DNA of 64,000 bases from Cepaea nemoralis (GCA_014155875.1 JACEFZ010016112.1:660340-724339), one strand, 5' to 3'. Counted from the stretch's first letter, positions 47,301-59,353 are shown. The notes: a model not told the origin generated them from the sequence alone. Numbers and translations are program-made.

Positions 47301-47823
47301 CGGGGTGATTGCGAAGCTGAATTTCTGAAGCTGAAGAATAATTCTTGGGCAAGAGGTAAATCCCACGCAAATTCGGTGGAGGAATATTAGCAGTTGATGT
47401 GCTATTGCTAACCAAAAGAGTCAGAAACAGCTTTCCATGAAATCCCCACATACAGTGAATTAAATTAAAGATTTTTAAAAGCCTGTTTTGTGCCTTTGTC
47501 AAGCTTTCTACGCCTAACCACGATTTGGCAATGAAAGCACAAATACATGTTTCTCTTGACTATGTTTGTTTACTGACAAATGCGTTCATTGGCCTTGCTA
47601 AGTTGAGTTGAATCAATATCCGACATCACAGCACTCTGGACATTCCCATACATGCTCTGGCCTCATCTTCAACAGCCAGTGAAGAGTCCCAATACTAATT
47701 GTATCAGTTACAGTATGATTATGTGTACCATTCTCTCTAGACTACAATGATTTATCTGTTCTTCCACATTACACACACGATAGCAAAGGGCCCTGACCAC
47801 GTCTGTCTTATCGTACACCAATA
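47301..47823. other. Intron sequence
   Basis: Nothing recognised. Confidence 0.5.
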
Positions 47824-48217
47824 CCCACCCAATCGTCTTGCTAAGACATCAGTTACAAATATAAAATACAACTAATGCCGTTTTAACATGTATCAGTCTT
47901 TTCTGCTGCTATAAAATATGAACCCACCCAATCGTCTTGCTAAGACATCAGTTACAAATATAAAATACAACTAATGACGTTTTAACATGTATCAGTCTTT
48001 TCTGCTGCTATAAAATATGAACCCACCCAATCGTCTTGCTAAGACATCAGTTACAAATATAAAATACAACTAATGACGTTTAACATGTATCAGTCTTTTC
48101 TGCTGCTATAAAATATTAACCCACCCAATCGTCTTGCTAAGACATCAGTTACAAATATAAAATACAACTAATGCCGTTTTAACATGTATCAGTCTTTTCT
48201 GCTGCTATAAAATATGA
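47824..48217 (+). repeat. Four tandem copies of a 98-99-bp unit
   Basis: cccacccaatcgtcttgcta starts at about 47824, 47923, 48022 and 48120. The copies are nearly identical. Confidence 0.95.
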
Positions 48218-48399
48218 ACAATCAACTACGCAAATAATGCAGGTACATGTGTAAGTACTACATGAATACATGACTTTCAATATCAGACAGAAATAAATGA
48301 CATTTCGTGAAAGAAGTGTGATAGGGAAAACAAAAATGCTGAGACACACTGATAAATACAAACATATTTAACCCCCATATTACAAAGCCTGGGCTGAAT

Positions 48400-48640
48400 T
48401 GTAGAGAACATTTATTGCCCACGCACCATGATCCCTATCTCGGCCTGCCTAGTTCACCCCAGAGGAAAGGTAACACCAGTACATATGGAACAAGACAAGC
48501 TACAGAAGCTGTCGGATCAGCAAAGTAATGCTATAACTGTCCACCTGTCGAAGCTTCGATCCTAGACCAGCTGCCAACCAAGGCTTAGGGCCTGATCTGC
48601 CCTGCCATGACATTTAGTCTTTAGGTTGCATTTCCTCTCA
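48400..48640 (+). repeat. Dispersed repeat G, copy 2
   Basis: tatctcggcctgcctagttc, accccagaggaaaggtaaca and gacaagctacagaagct align with 43120-43205. Confidence 0.55.
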
Positions 48641-49585
48641 TGACCATTCCAATTGCGCTCCTTCACCCGTAGCCATTAGCACAATGTGGGGGTTCGGGTT
48701 TGGTGAGCGCCGCCCAACATTCAGCGCTGACAGAAAGCGAGTAGTACTGTCTATTGTTATATGGTAAATCAGTCATATCTGACTAAGACCTGACTGACAT
48801 TCACTTTGTATTTCTGCTTCACTAATATGTATGTAGAGGTCAATGTGATCGAATGAATAAAAGCGCTCGCCCTTAAACTTCCCGTGGGCTGATGATGGGA
48901 TCGTTGGATCGTTTCCCACACCGGTCAGTCAGTAGGACAAGTTAACTTCTCGTTCAATCAATCAACAAACCAACCAATCACCTAAGTAGCCAATCATTCA
49001 ACTAACCAACCATTAAAGAGTATTACACTGTGCTTGAGAGGCTAGTGGTTTAGAAATATAAGGATGTGACTGAGAAACTGATCAATTGGTGTCATCATTA
49101 ACAGAGCTTTAAAACGTGCACACAGCGGTAACAGAAAGCAAGAGCACACATGACATCTCCATACTTCACACCCATATACCATAATCTGCTGTAAGATTAC
49201 TTGTAGTTGTCTCACCAGGCTTCAGAAATAGACCCTCCTCTAACTTCCCCTGCTACCTGCTATCGTACATTATAACACCTCTATTCCGCAACCCCCTGTC
49301 ATGTGGTCTCTTGGTTACAGTATGTAACCGCAATGGGCTATCTACGTTTGTAGATGTCAGTCAGGTACTGCTTATCTAAACATGAACAATTCACCACTTC
49401 CAATTGTGTCCCCCTTTCTCCCATGGGAGAGCACGGAAACGTTTAAAGGTAAATCAACCCAATAGGTAACACTATCTTTATATCTCTAATTCCAATTCCA
49501 ATTTTCGGGGGGTGGGGGGGGGGGGGGGGGGTTTGTGCGAGTGTGAGGGAATTCCAAATCGGTCTCGTCTAACCTGCCCTCTTAC
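48641..49585. other. Intron sequence
   Basis: A short AACC/AATC-rich stretch at 48955-49015 and a poly-G run at 49507-49530. No gene. Confidence 0.5.
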
Positions 49586-49940
49586 TATCTCTTCCACATC
49601 GCCGCACCTTTAAACAGGTGTGGGTGGCCATGAGCGCAAGAAACTATTTCAACATGAGGTCCTGGCGTGAGGTACATCAGGCTTGAAGAAGCAGTAAATC
49701 TTAGTGGGCATTTTTTTAAATCTCTCTGTGCGCGCGCGGGCGCGTGTGTACGTGCATATATAAGTGTATATATATATGCGCGCACGCGTGCATATATAAG
49801 TGTATATGTGTCTGCTTTTATATTCACATCTTTTCAAGCGCCTTAAATTATTAGCATTTAACTTTACAAGAGTGATCGCTCATATAGTAATATTTATTCT
49901 TGTGTTGCATTGCTTAATTATGTTATGCAGTTCTCTAGGG

Positions 49941-50472
49941 CAGTGGTTCTCAACCTTTTTTGGCCCATGCTCCTGTACCATATGTTCAGAACGTCATACT
50001 TTCACATTTCCTCCCTATAAATTCCCCCACCCTTACACAGTATACATAAAAATGGAAGCTAAATTTAATAAGACATACTAGAACAAGTCTCTGGGAAGGT
50101 TAACCCGGTCAACAAATGCATGCAGAAGTTGGATGTTTCAGCCTAATGGTGCAAGAACGCAGCTCTGCTGTAAACAGGCACAACGCAATCACGTCCGGGG
50201 AAAAAAACAACTCCGAATGAACGCAGAAAAAGAAGAACAAGTCTATACATCTACATAAAACGTGATTTGCGGGTCTACTTACGTTATAAAACGAATTTCA
50301 TTAGGGCGAGAAGTACAGAACCGTAAAATTTAGAGGGAAAAACAATATCAAGTAACTGGTTCTTGTATTAATGCGATCTTGAAATAATCTTAATTCCTTT
50401 CCCCCTGGAAACCCTAAAATTCCCCCCTGGGGGAGGGGAGGGGAAGTTTCCCCCACCGGTTGAGAACCACTG
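49941..50472. mobile_element. Non-autonomous hAT element with 8-bp TSD, carrying a SINE piece
   Basis: The ends are CAGTGGTTCTCAACC and GGTTGAGAACCACTG. The TSD ctctaggg lies at 49933-49940 and 50473-50480. The interior matches the inverse of 31623-32036 except for a 154-bp insertion. Confidence 0.93.
50091..50234 (+). mobile_element. Truncated repeat inserted in the hAT element
   Basis: Matches 31020-31165 (ggttaacccggtcaacaaat, ctgtaaacaggcacaacgca). The flanking direct repeat gaacaagtct lies at 50081-50090 and 50235-50244. Confidence 0.9.
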
Positions 50473-51255
50473 CTCTAGGGGTTGTCTATCTTTAACATGT
50501 TAACCATTGTCTCATGTTTGCTGTATTGTTTCATATATTCCTTTTTATGATACCCTTTATGCATATATTTCTTGCACTTCAGTAAATAGCAGTGTAAATT
50601 ATTCTTCATCTAATATGCAGCATAGTTAGGTTTCTCTGCAGCAATATACTATTTCTAGTTGTAGTTTCAAGAATACTTTGTCAGGAAATGTTAGGTTTTA
50701 TAAGACAAACAAACCCCCCCCCCCCCACCCACCCACCACGCACACACACACACACACACACATATATCTATATTTATAAAACAAGTGTATGTATGTAAAT
50801 ATGTATGTATATATGTATGTATGTAAATATGTATGTCCTTTATTTGTTCGCGAACGGCCCATCCGATTGAGATGAAAGTTTCTACACGCCTTCCTTTCAT
50901 TCCAGAGCTGTCAACTGTCATAGTTTTTTTTTTCTTCTTCCTCCTCCTCCCTCCTCCCCCTCCCAAAATACGTACGAAATATATGATGATGATGATGATG
51001 AAAGAATCCCCGAACCAAAACGCTAGGGGAAAGGGAAGAAAATGACGTGACTACACAGAATCGTCACACGGCAATCATCATCCATCAAGTGCCGTGCCGG
51101 CTGGCGTAGGCGTTCAGGGCTCTCCGTAGATCTCAGTCTTTGGTTTTTGGATCAACTCTGCTGCTGATATTCCTCCATGCCACACGGCAATATCAATAAC
51201 AATGTCATCTTTTTTATGTGTAAGGAAGTTATCTACAGTCGTGTAGAAGGGAAGA

Positions 51256-52002
51256 ATGACGAGTATGATATTTGGAATGGGGACTATCTCCCTCCTCCTC
51301 TCCTCCCTCCATCACCCGAACGGAAAGGAAGTCAACGAAGAAAAACAAAAAAGGAAAAACAACCCAGGAGGAAGATCCGAGCAAGACCGCGCAAGGACTC
51401 AGAGAGGCCGGAGAAACAAGCCGGCCTCAGCGAAAACCCCGCCAGACGGACGACAGACCAAAATAAAACTCAACCCAGCAAAGAAGGAGAACCAACACAA
51501 GGAAACTAAACAAGACCACAAGAGAAGCACAAAGGGAAGGACAGCAAACAAAACAAAAACAAGAACACAAAAAAACACAGACACATCCCACCAAAACAAA
51601 ACACAAAAACAAAGAACCAAAACGGAAGGAGGACAAAAGACGATAGAAAAACAGAGAGACAAAAAGAAAGGAAAGAGACACGGAAGAAGACATAGCGGCG
51701 GACCCGCAGACGAAAGGGAGGAAAGAAGTGAGACAAGAAGCGAAGGAGAGAACAAGAAGGAGAAAGAAGAAAAGAAGGGAAGAAGAAAACTAAGAGACAG
51801 AAGAATAGATATAAAACAACAGCGGAAAAAGAAACAAATACCGCCGTACCAAAGCAAACCCACAAAGCGACGAAGGGGAGGCCGACGGGAGCCGAAAGGC
51901 CGAGAACGGGAGGCGGGACAGGAGGGGGATAGGAAGCACGCATACCAGAACAGGAGAAAAACGTCAAGCCCCGTAATGAAGAGGGCCGGAGAAGACGACT
52001 GA
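51256..52002 (+). other. Lys/Arg/Gln-rich ORF in the T-poor block (probably not a gene)
   Basis: 248 codons, open because the plus strand is almost free of T and hence of TAA, TAG and TGA. The composition is mostly K, R, E, T, Q and G with no domain. The opposite strand is open for 306 codons as well, which points to base composition rather than selection. Confidence 0.25.
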
Positions 52003-53639
52003 CAGCACCGACCTAACAACCGCAAAAAAAGGCACCGAAAACGGAAGGGGAAGCCCCGCAGACAGGAGAAGACGCCGTACCTCGAAAAGCAACGACACCG
52101 CAGAAGGGAGGGAGGAGAAGACAGAGGGACGAGACGAATGATACGCATAAAGTTAGTATTAGTGTTGCTGTGTGTCACAGAAAGAAAATCGACAAAAGAC
52201 CGGAGCAAGAGAACAAGGAGGGAAGGCGGGACCGGCTGGTCGGAGGAAGGGGAGGGAAGGCAAGAAAGAAGAGAACGAGAAGAAGACAGACAAGACCGGA
52301 AGGGAAAAGGCAAGGACATGGCAGTGCTAAGCGGAGGGACCTACAGACAGACGACGAAGAAAGAAGGAACAAGACCGCAAGGCAGCATCCAGCGGCCGTA
52401 AAGGACAAAGCACGCAAAAGACCGTTCAAGCCGACTGAGGGGTAGATGTGCAACGCAACAAAAAAAACTTCATCGAGACGGAGCAAAGCGAGGGGAGGGG
52501 GGGCCTTCACAACACGAAGCCCCCGCAGGCCGCCGGAAAGGCCAGACCGAGCGGCCCGCACGACGGACGGCGCGACGCACGCACGACGATACGCCCTACG
52601 CTCCTGTCAGAAGCCCTGACTCACTGTTCATGCCAGCCACCGAGTGGATAATCACAAGCCCCACGAAACTCGAAAGACCGCCCGACAGCGGTAGCACAAT
52701 GAGGATCGAAACCGTCGTCATGCGGCCCTGAGCGAAAAGAAAGTGGCACGAAATTCACAACAAAGGGCAGAACACCTCAGAATATGAGTAGTCCGAAAGC
52801 ATCAAGACAGACTACACACATACCGCAGTAGCCCAGTTAGTGAATCCGGCAGGAAGATAAGCAGCCAGCCCCCCGCCACCCACCCCCACCCCACTTCCCA
52901 CTCACTCTGCACAACTATCATTCTTAATCCGCACCTCAAGCCATCCGAACCTACAGTGCCATCTAAAACAGAAAGTAATCCGCAGCCACTGAGATAAAGA
53001 ATCCTAACACGGAAAACAGTCGTCCGCCCTATTCCTCCACCTCCCTCCTTCATCCTCATCCCTCCTTATCCTTCCTCTCCTTCTTCCTCCCTATCCCCCT
53101 CCCTCCCTCCCTCTCCTCCTCCTCCTCCCCTCTACATCATCCATTCCTAATCACATTCACATTCCTCTCCTCCATATCTCCTCCATCCCTCCTCCTACCT
53201 CAATAACTCCTCATCACTTCCTCTTTCCTTCAATCCTCTTATTCTACCTCCTCCTCCTCCCCTCATCCCAATCATACCGCCCTTTACTCCTCCTCCTTCA
53301 TTTCCTCTCCTCCTCCTACTCTCTCCGCCTCCTCTCCTCCTCTCTACCTCCTCCTCCCCTTCCTCCTCCTCTCCCCTCTCCCCCTCCTCTCTCCCTCCTC
53401 CTTCTCCTCTCCTCTCCCTCTTCCTTCTCCCTCCTCCCCTCTCCCTCCCTACTCTCTTATCCTCTCTCTCCTCCCTCTCTATCCTCCTGCGTTCTCCTCC
53501 TCCTCTTCTCCCTCCTCCTCGCCTCCTCCTCCACACTACTCCTCCTCATTCCCCTCCCTCCTATTCCTCCCTACTCCTCCTGTCTCTCTCCCTCCTCTTC
53601 CCTCCTCCACCTCCCTCTTCCTCCTCCCTCCTCCATTTA

Positions 53640-53750
53640 CCCAAGACAGACAGACAGTCAGACAGATAGTCGGGAACGGGATCTTATATGACTACTTATA
53701 TAATTTAAATGAGATGCTCTCCACCATGGGCTGGGCCGGGTCAGACAGAC

Positions 53751-53835
<85 letters not shown>

Positions 53836-54040
53836 GTCGGGAACGGGAACTTATATGACTACTTATATGAATTAAATGAGATTCTCCCCACCAGGAGTTG
53901 GGCGATGCCGGGCCGGGTCAGACAGACAGACAGATAGATAGTCGGAACGGGAACTTATATGACTACTTATATGAATTAAATGAGATGCTCCCCATCAGGG
54001 TCTGGGCGAAGACGGGCCGGTGTCAGACAGACAGACAGAC

Positions 54041-54073
<33 letters not shown>

Positions 54074-54172
54074 TAGTCGGTAACGGGAACGAGAACTTAT
54101 ATGACTACTTATATGAATTAAATGAGATGCTCCCCACCAGGGTCTGGGCGAAGCCGGGCCGGGTCAGCTAGT
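53640..54172 (+). repeat. Amplified Helitron 3'-end units separated by ACAG tracts
   Basis: The unit cgggaacgggaacttatatg with actacttatatgaattaaat and gatgctccccaccaggg...gccgggccgggtca recurs at about 53670, 53838, 53943 and 54080, plus a shorter one, each followed by (ACAG)n. Only the last one carries AGCTAG. Confidence 0.85.
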
Positions 54173-54173
54173 A

Positions 54174-54240
54174 TATATATATATATATATATATATCATA
54201 TATATATATAATATATATATTATATATATATATATATATA
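54174..54240. repeat. (AT)n-rich tract
   Basis: Imperfect TA repeats directly after the Helitron end. Confidence 0.9.
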
Positions 54241-54272
54241 ATATTTGCGACGAGTTTACCACCAGAACTTAC

Positions 54273-54452
54273 CCTTCAACCAAGTTCCTGACACAGTTGT
54301 TATAAATAGCATTTTGCAGGGTGTCCACATCAAACACGTAGTCAAATGTGAAAGCCTTGTCTTTGCCTAGAAGTATTTGCTGCTGCTCCTGTAATACAGT
54401 GGTGCACATCTGGCAGGCGTCAATTTTCTCCCTGGCATTCTGAGGCCGGATT
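54273..54452 (-). CDS. KIF21: KIF21 motor exon A (N-terminal beta strands)
   Basis: 180-nt exon coding 59 whole residues, starting IRPQNAREKIDAC and containing LLGKDKAFTFDYVFD. The acceptor reads ctgtctgcag and the donor gtaagt. The first base completes an Arg codon begun in an unseen upstream exon. The last two bases (GG) are completed by exon B to give Gly. IRPQ is the start of the kinesin core, and FTFDYVFD precedes the helix before the P-loop. In human KIF21A the same stretch reads GKDKAFTYDFVFD, which supports the family call. The exon lies only 100 nt downstream (in plus coordinates) of the Helitron end at 54172. The following intron is 27.7 kb, the largest seen here. Confidence 0.93.
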
Positions 54453-54794
54453 CTGCAGACAGTTCCAGAATAACAGAGTTTAATTCTAACATTATCATGT
54501 TATAGCATAATTACTCTTGTATGTAAAGGCAATGCTAGTCTATGCAGATAAATTAAAACAATTAAATATAGCTATATTTCAAGGGATTTACTACTCATCT
54601 CTTCAGGCTCTAAATAAACACACATGAATTGCATGGCTTCTTGGATTATATTATAAAGCAGAGACCAGAGGGCACACTAGACAACACAAACATTGAAAGC
54701 TATAGTTACCTACAGAGATTTAAATCCGTCACCTCTGAACCACCTATTTCTGATTCATAGGGCTCTAATAATTATACACACACACAAGAATTAT
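54453..54794. other. Intron upstream of KIF21 exon A
   Basis: AT-rich. No further kinesin exon found. Confidence 0.5.
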
Positions 54795-55400
54795 ATCAGA
54801 TGGATCGTCGTCTTCTCCTTCTGTCCTTTATCCCCTGCTGCAGCATAGGCCCTCAACCTAATTCAAGCCAATCCTTTTGCTACCTTTCGCAGTTTCCTTC
54901 TTGTCCTAATCATATTATTTATTTCTGTCTCTAATTATCTTCCTTCGTGTGTTTTAGGTCTTCCTATATTTTGATGACCCTGTGGTTATAGACAAAGGAC
55001 TTTCTACCTATACTACTACCAGGTAATTACATCAATCTTACAATCTTTTCAGCACCCCTTGATCCACTAGTATTTGTTTAGTTCTCTCCATGAACTCCAC
55101 ATTGGTGATTCTGTCATATCACATATATGATTCACTAGTATTTGTTTCACGTATGAAACACAGCTGCACGAGATTTGGCAGCGGATGCGTAGCGTTGGTT
55201 TCTTACGGAAAGGTATGTGAGCCGGTAGTTCAGGAAGCAATTTCAAACTACTGAACGTAAAACTTGCCAAGACATCAACAGCAGTGGAAAAATACTGGTG
55301 TTGACTGCAATGTCCTGTAGATAGGATATGCAAAAAAGGGTTTAGTTCTCTCCATGAACTCCACATTGGTGATTCTGTCATATCATTTTAGTCCTTCTAC
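54795..55400 (-). pseudogene. LINE 3' end (copy 1) with SINE insertion
   Basis: cataggccctcaacctaatt, gtgtgttttaggtctt and ccatgaactcc parallel 55540-55830 and 60210-60420. It is the minus-strand tail of a non-LTR element. It is split by SINE type B at 55140-55337. Confidence 0.6.
55140..55337 (+). mobile_element. SINE type B flanked by a 45-bp duplication
   Basis: The body (gaaacacagctgcacgagat, tgccaagacatcaacagcag, ttgactgcaatgtcctgta) matches the family. A stretch from tttagttctctccatgaact to tctgtcatatca occurs at about 55077-55121 and 55339-55384, far longer than a usual TSD. Confidence 0.85.
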
Positions 55401-55439
55401 CCAGGGAATGTACCAATGAATGACTGTTTGTAGTGTATC

Positions 55440-56220
55440 AGTATTTGTTTTAGTTGTTCTCCATCTTTCTGATTCATAGTCTCTTCTTTTTCTTCTTCTG
55501 TCCTTTATTACCCTTTATATAAAATAAAGTTGATTTGATTTTATTTGATTTTCCCCATTGGGGTACAGACCCTCAACCAAACCAGGGCAAGCTGTACTAT
55601 CTCCTGCACCCCCTCCACGTCCTCCCAGTATTATTAATCTTTGTCCTTAATTCTGTTCCCCGTGTGTTTTTAGGTCTCCCGGTATTTGGTTTGCCTTGTG
55701 GATTCCAGACAAGAGAGTGTCTAGTTATATTGCCCTCAGGTTCTCTCAAGTGCGTGTACTATCTTTCTCACCGTCTTTTGTTCACCTCTTTGTTCAACTG
55801 GATTTGTTATCTCCGTGAACTCTACAATTGTGATTTTGTTATAAAATTGTATTCACACTTTTCTGCGCAGGCACCAATTAGTGAATATGTGTAGTTTATT
55901 TGTAATTCTTGTAGTTGCTGTCCATGTTTCTGACCCATACAGTAGTACCGATTCAACATGCTCAAGTTAAATATTCTAAATTTGGTGCTAAGTTTAATTT
56001 CCTTTGACTCCCATAAATGTCCGAGAACTATGAATGATCAACGCACCCTTTGTATTCTTATTTTAATATCTTCACACACACACACTACTCCCCCCCCCCA
56101 ATTTTTGTCTACATTGCTTCCTAAATAGGTGTATGATTTCGCCTCTTGGAATGAGGTTTCACCAACAGAGATCAGATTACCTTTTCCTACGAAACATTGC
56201 TATATTTAATTGTTCTTAAT
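55440..56220 (-). pseudogene. LINE 3' end (copy 2)
   Basis: The minus strand reads a GRPKNTRGTELRTKI-like C-terminal tail and an upstream thumb-like region. It parallels 60180-60880 in order (gtagacaaa side, ccacacagtaa/catacagtag). Confidence 0.65.
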
Positions 56221-56469
56221 GTGACTGCATAGGCCTACATTAATGTATATGAAATTAAATAATCACATAGCTTTCGTAGATAATTATTTATGTTTGCCAC
56301 ATGCAGTTGTTTATGTTTATTGTATGATGCTACACCTAAGAAGATCTGATACGAGAGCAAAGCAAAAGTGTACCCCAGAAGAACACAGATTGACGACATC
56401 AAAGACGTACAATCACACGCAATAACACTATCCATAGCCACCCATAACCCTGGAACATAATTAATCCGC
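56221..56469. other. Unassigned sequence
   Basis: Nothing recognised. Confidence 0.5.
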
Positions 56470-56730
56470 CCCACGACGCTTGACGGCAAAAGTAGAAAAT
56501 GAAGAGACGTGAATGCCTTAAAAAATATTACGGAGGGAGGCGAGCCGGAGAAGCAGAGAAGAGAAAGACCACATCGTAGGTGGCTTCAACGTGTGATGGG
56601 TAATGTAGGCATGACAGCAACAGATGCAGGACACCTGGATTATGGTAGAGAGGAATTTAGAAAGGTTATGGGGTTGGGGTGGCGGGTTTCTGCAAAGGAA
56701 AAACCACTGGATGGATGACAATTGCCAGCC
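56470..56730 (+). pseudogene. LINE C-terminal tail
   Basis: Reads KQRRERPHRRWLQRVMGNVG, then MTATDAGHLDYGREEFRKV, the usual GRPxxRW...A.DR..WR end of non-LTR elements. Confidence 0.7.
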
Positions 56731-57120
56731 CGTGTCTCCTGTTCTGCTGGGAGAAAGCATTCAGAATGTACCTGTACCGCTTTTATTCGCAGCAACACCT
56801 ACATCTTGACTTCGTTAACAGTTATCGACGCCTCTGTGGCTGCTAATAAAACTTTATTAGCAGAATCATCTGAAAAAATGTGACCAGTACTGTCACGATT
56901 TCTAGAAGTACGGAATGGCTCATTATATTGGGTAGCTCATGAAAGTGCCTTTCAATCGATGCGCGCATACTACTAGTCGCCCGGGGACAGTCTTCTGTTG
57001 GTACACGCCACAGTTTTCATTGGTTTTTTTCCACTGCCATAGGCATAATAACCTCGGCGATTATTCGACTGAAACATTTTTTATGCGGCGCACAACGGTC
57101 AATGAGTGTCTGTGTTGGGT
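56731..57120. other. Unassigned sequence
   Basis: Nothing recognised. A purine-rich GGGAGAGA tract follows at 57120-57258. Confidence 0.5.
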
Positions 57121-57224
57121 GAGAGGAGGCAGGGAGAGAGAGGGGGAATGGGGGAGGGAGAGAATGGGGGAATGGAGAGAGAGAGGGGTGGAGAGAGGGG
57201 GAGGCAGGGGGCAGAGGGAGAGAG

Positions 57225-57260
<36 letters not shown>

Positions 57261-57310
57261 CTCAAAGTAGGAAAGACAAGCGGTTTTCCGTTCTTCCTTT
57301 CCCAAAGTGA

Positions 57311-57560
57311 GATGCGAGCTGCAGTAGCGCAGTGGGTAACACGCTTGCCTGCTGTGTTCGAATCTCTATTTTTAAGAATGACCTGGGCTCCCAGGTCAAC
57401 CCAGTCTAAAATGGGTACCCTTATATATCCTGGGAAGTAAAGGCGGTCGGTGTGATACTGACCACATGAAGTGACCCCATCAAGTGCCGATTGGTCTATA
57501 CAAATATGGGGCCATCACCATATACTCAACACGCCACAAGACTTGTAAAAAGGCCCTGCA
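57311..57560 (+). mobile_element. SINE type A, best-preserved copy
   Basis: The tRNA-like head has box A-like gcagtagcgcagtgggtaac and box B-like gtgttcgaatctc. It is followed by the shared body: ccaggtcaacccagtctaaa, gggaagtaaaggcggtcggt, gatactgaccacatgaagtg, gccgattggtctatacaaat. Confidence 0.88.
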
Positions 57561-57887
57561 CTTGTTTTACTGACATGAAACTGCTCCCGCTGAATTTTAC
57601 ATGGATTAATATTCTACCAAAAATAAGCTGCAGTGGCATGGTGATTAGTCTACTTGCTGTGGTCTGAGTTCAATCCCAGTAGTAGCCAGGTTGTTTTACC
57701 GACTGCGACGGCTGCGGGTTCGAGACAGTCTGGTTACATTGTTGCGGATAATTGTAAGAATTTTCTAGACAGCATCTCGAGTAGGCGGGAAAGGCGGCGA
57801 GGAAGGGAGCTTGTCACCCCACTTCATGATGTCTTGACCTAGTGCAGGCGAAAGCCCTATGACAGTATCCGGCAAGCAATTTGTGTG

Positions 57888-57998
57888 AGAGAGAGAGAGA
57901 GTGATGAGAGTATTGAGAGAGAGGAGAGAGAGAGGAGACAGAGAGAGAGAGAGTGTGTGTGTGTGTGTGTGCGCGTGTGTGTGTGTGGTTTTTTTTTT
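57888..57998. repeat. GA then GT microsatellite and T run
   Basis: Interrupted (GA)n, (GT)n and T9-10. Confidence 0.95.
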
Positions 57999-58724
57999 TG
58001 CATGCCCTTTGCAGGAAGCTGAGATCACCCCAGATAGATTTCCAAAGCAACTTTACTGTCAGTATAGTGCCAAAGCTTTCTGAATGAGAAGTCAACGTTG
58101 AAGTCCAGCTGACCGGTGTAGGGGTTGAACCCCCTACCCCAGCACCGGAAGTTTAAGCACATACGCATATCTTTAACGTAATATTCTTCTATGCCACTTT
58201 CACCTACATGGGCACATAAATTGTTTCATATGCAATCCACTATTATACTTTTAAGCACGTAACTCCACCCCACCCCACACTTTTTTTCCCCCAGGTCACA
58301 CACATCGCCCGGGTTAACGGCACTTCGACACACTACAACGATACTGTTATGTGTTATTATATACGTCAAATAGTCAATGTGGGATAACTTTTCCATCAGC
58401 CACAAATCTCCAGCGGTTTCAGGAAACCTGCAGCTGGGGTCATGCAGGGGTGCGCAACAATGATGGATAGAATGTTCCGAGGACAGTGTTGAAACGCCTA
58501 TAGTAGGGAGAATGGAAATGGATAACTGAGTACGATCAATAATTGACTGGCTGCCGTGCGATGTTACATTAACGTATGAACCAGCAGAACTGACACTGGG
58601 AATCGAAAGCGCCGGGCGTGGAAGTACTCGTACAATAGAAGAATATATAGTGACCGTTGAAACATTGTCAAAGAGATTTCAAAGTAGAGGCAAAAGCACA
58701 TATGCAAATAAGAAAAGGTCCCGA
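57999..58724. other. Unassigned sequence
   Basis: 58100-58160 has a box B-like ggttgaaccccctac and may be a SINE head. Otherwise nothing. Confidence 0.4.
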
Positions 58725-58860
58725 TTACACGCCGTAAGGCAAAATGGGCGTATAGTGTGCTAGGCCTATAGTTTTATAGATCAATCGTCACTAGGTGGGT
58801 GATGTGATCTGTATCTGGCCGGCCGCCTTCACTTCCCAAGATACTACCAAAAGAAGCAGA
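58725..58860 (-). mobile_element. SINE type A fragment
   Basis: cgccgtaaggcaaaatgggc, tttatagatcaatcgtcact and gatgtgatctgtat match the 3' half of the body. Confidence 0.65.
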
Positions 58861-59168
58861 GATCAGAGGACACTTCTTTCGTCTACTTCTGTGAGTACAA
58901 CCCAATAGATGTGAATGTGAAACACAGAACATGCTGTCTTGGTAGCCCCATGAGGTGCGCAATAACTGTTATGTCTGTGTTTTACTAGATGTAACAAGTA
59001 GTGTATGTAGGGAAATTATAATTCTAGACGACGCCTACTAATTATACTTTGCATTCTGTATACATTGTCTTTAAAAGTCTTTACTTAATTCATAGATTAA
59101 AGCGTTCTAGTCTAATACCATGCCGCGAGCAACATAACAGCTTTCTTGGGAATAGGCACAGAGATATG

Positions 59169-59217
59169 GGGGGGGGGGGGGGGAGAGAGAGAGAGAGAGA
59201 AGAGAGAGATGCAGATG

Positions 59218-59252
<35 letters not shown>

Positions 59253-59317
59253 TTTTGTAGAGAGAGAGAGATAGAGAGAGAGAGAGGAGAGAGAGACGAG
59301 AGATGAGAGCGAGAGAG

Positions 59318-59353
<36 letters not shown>

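Larger units (their letters stand above)
50767..54172 (+). mobile_element. Helitron-like element, apparently complete (non-autonomous)
   Basis: Begins TCTATATTTATAAAACAAGT after an A and ends GGGCCGGGTCAGCTAG before a T, matching Helitron rules (5' TC, 3' CTRR, A/T target). The interior has a 5' region (tcgcgaacggcccatccgat), a T-poor block at about 51300-52600, a CCT-rich tract at 53030-53635, and five ACAG-spaced copies of the 3' terminal unit at 53640-54172. No Rep/helicase. The 5' boundary is less certain than the 3'. Confidence 0.65.

Noticed and set aside
51256..52319. Basic 248-residue plus-strand and 306-residue minus-strand ORFs as genes
   Set aside because: T-poor composition explains the open frames. 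There is no domain, and they lie inside a Helitron-like element.
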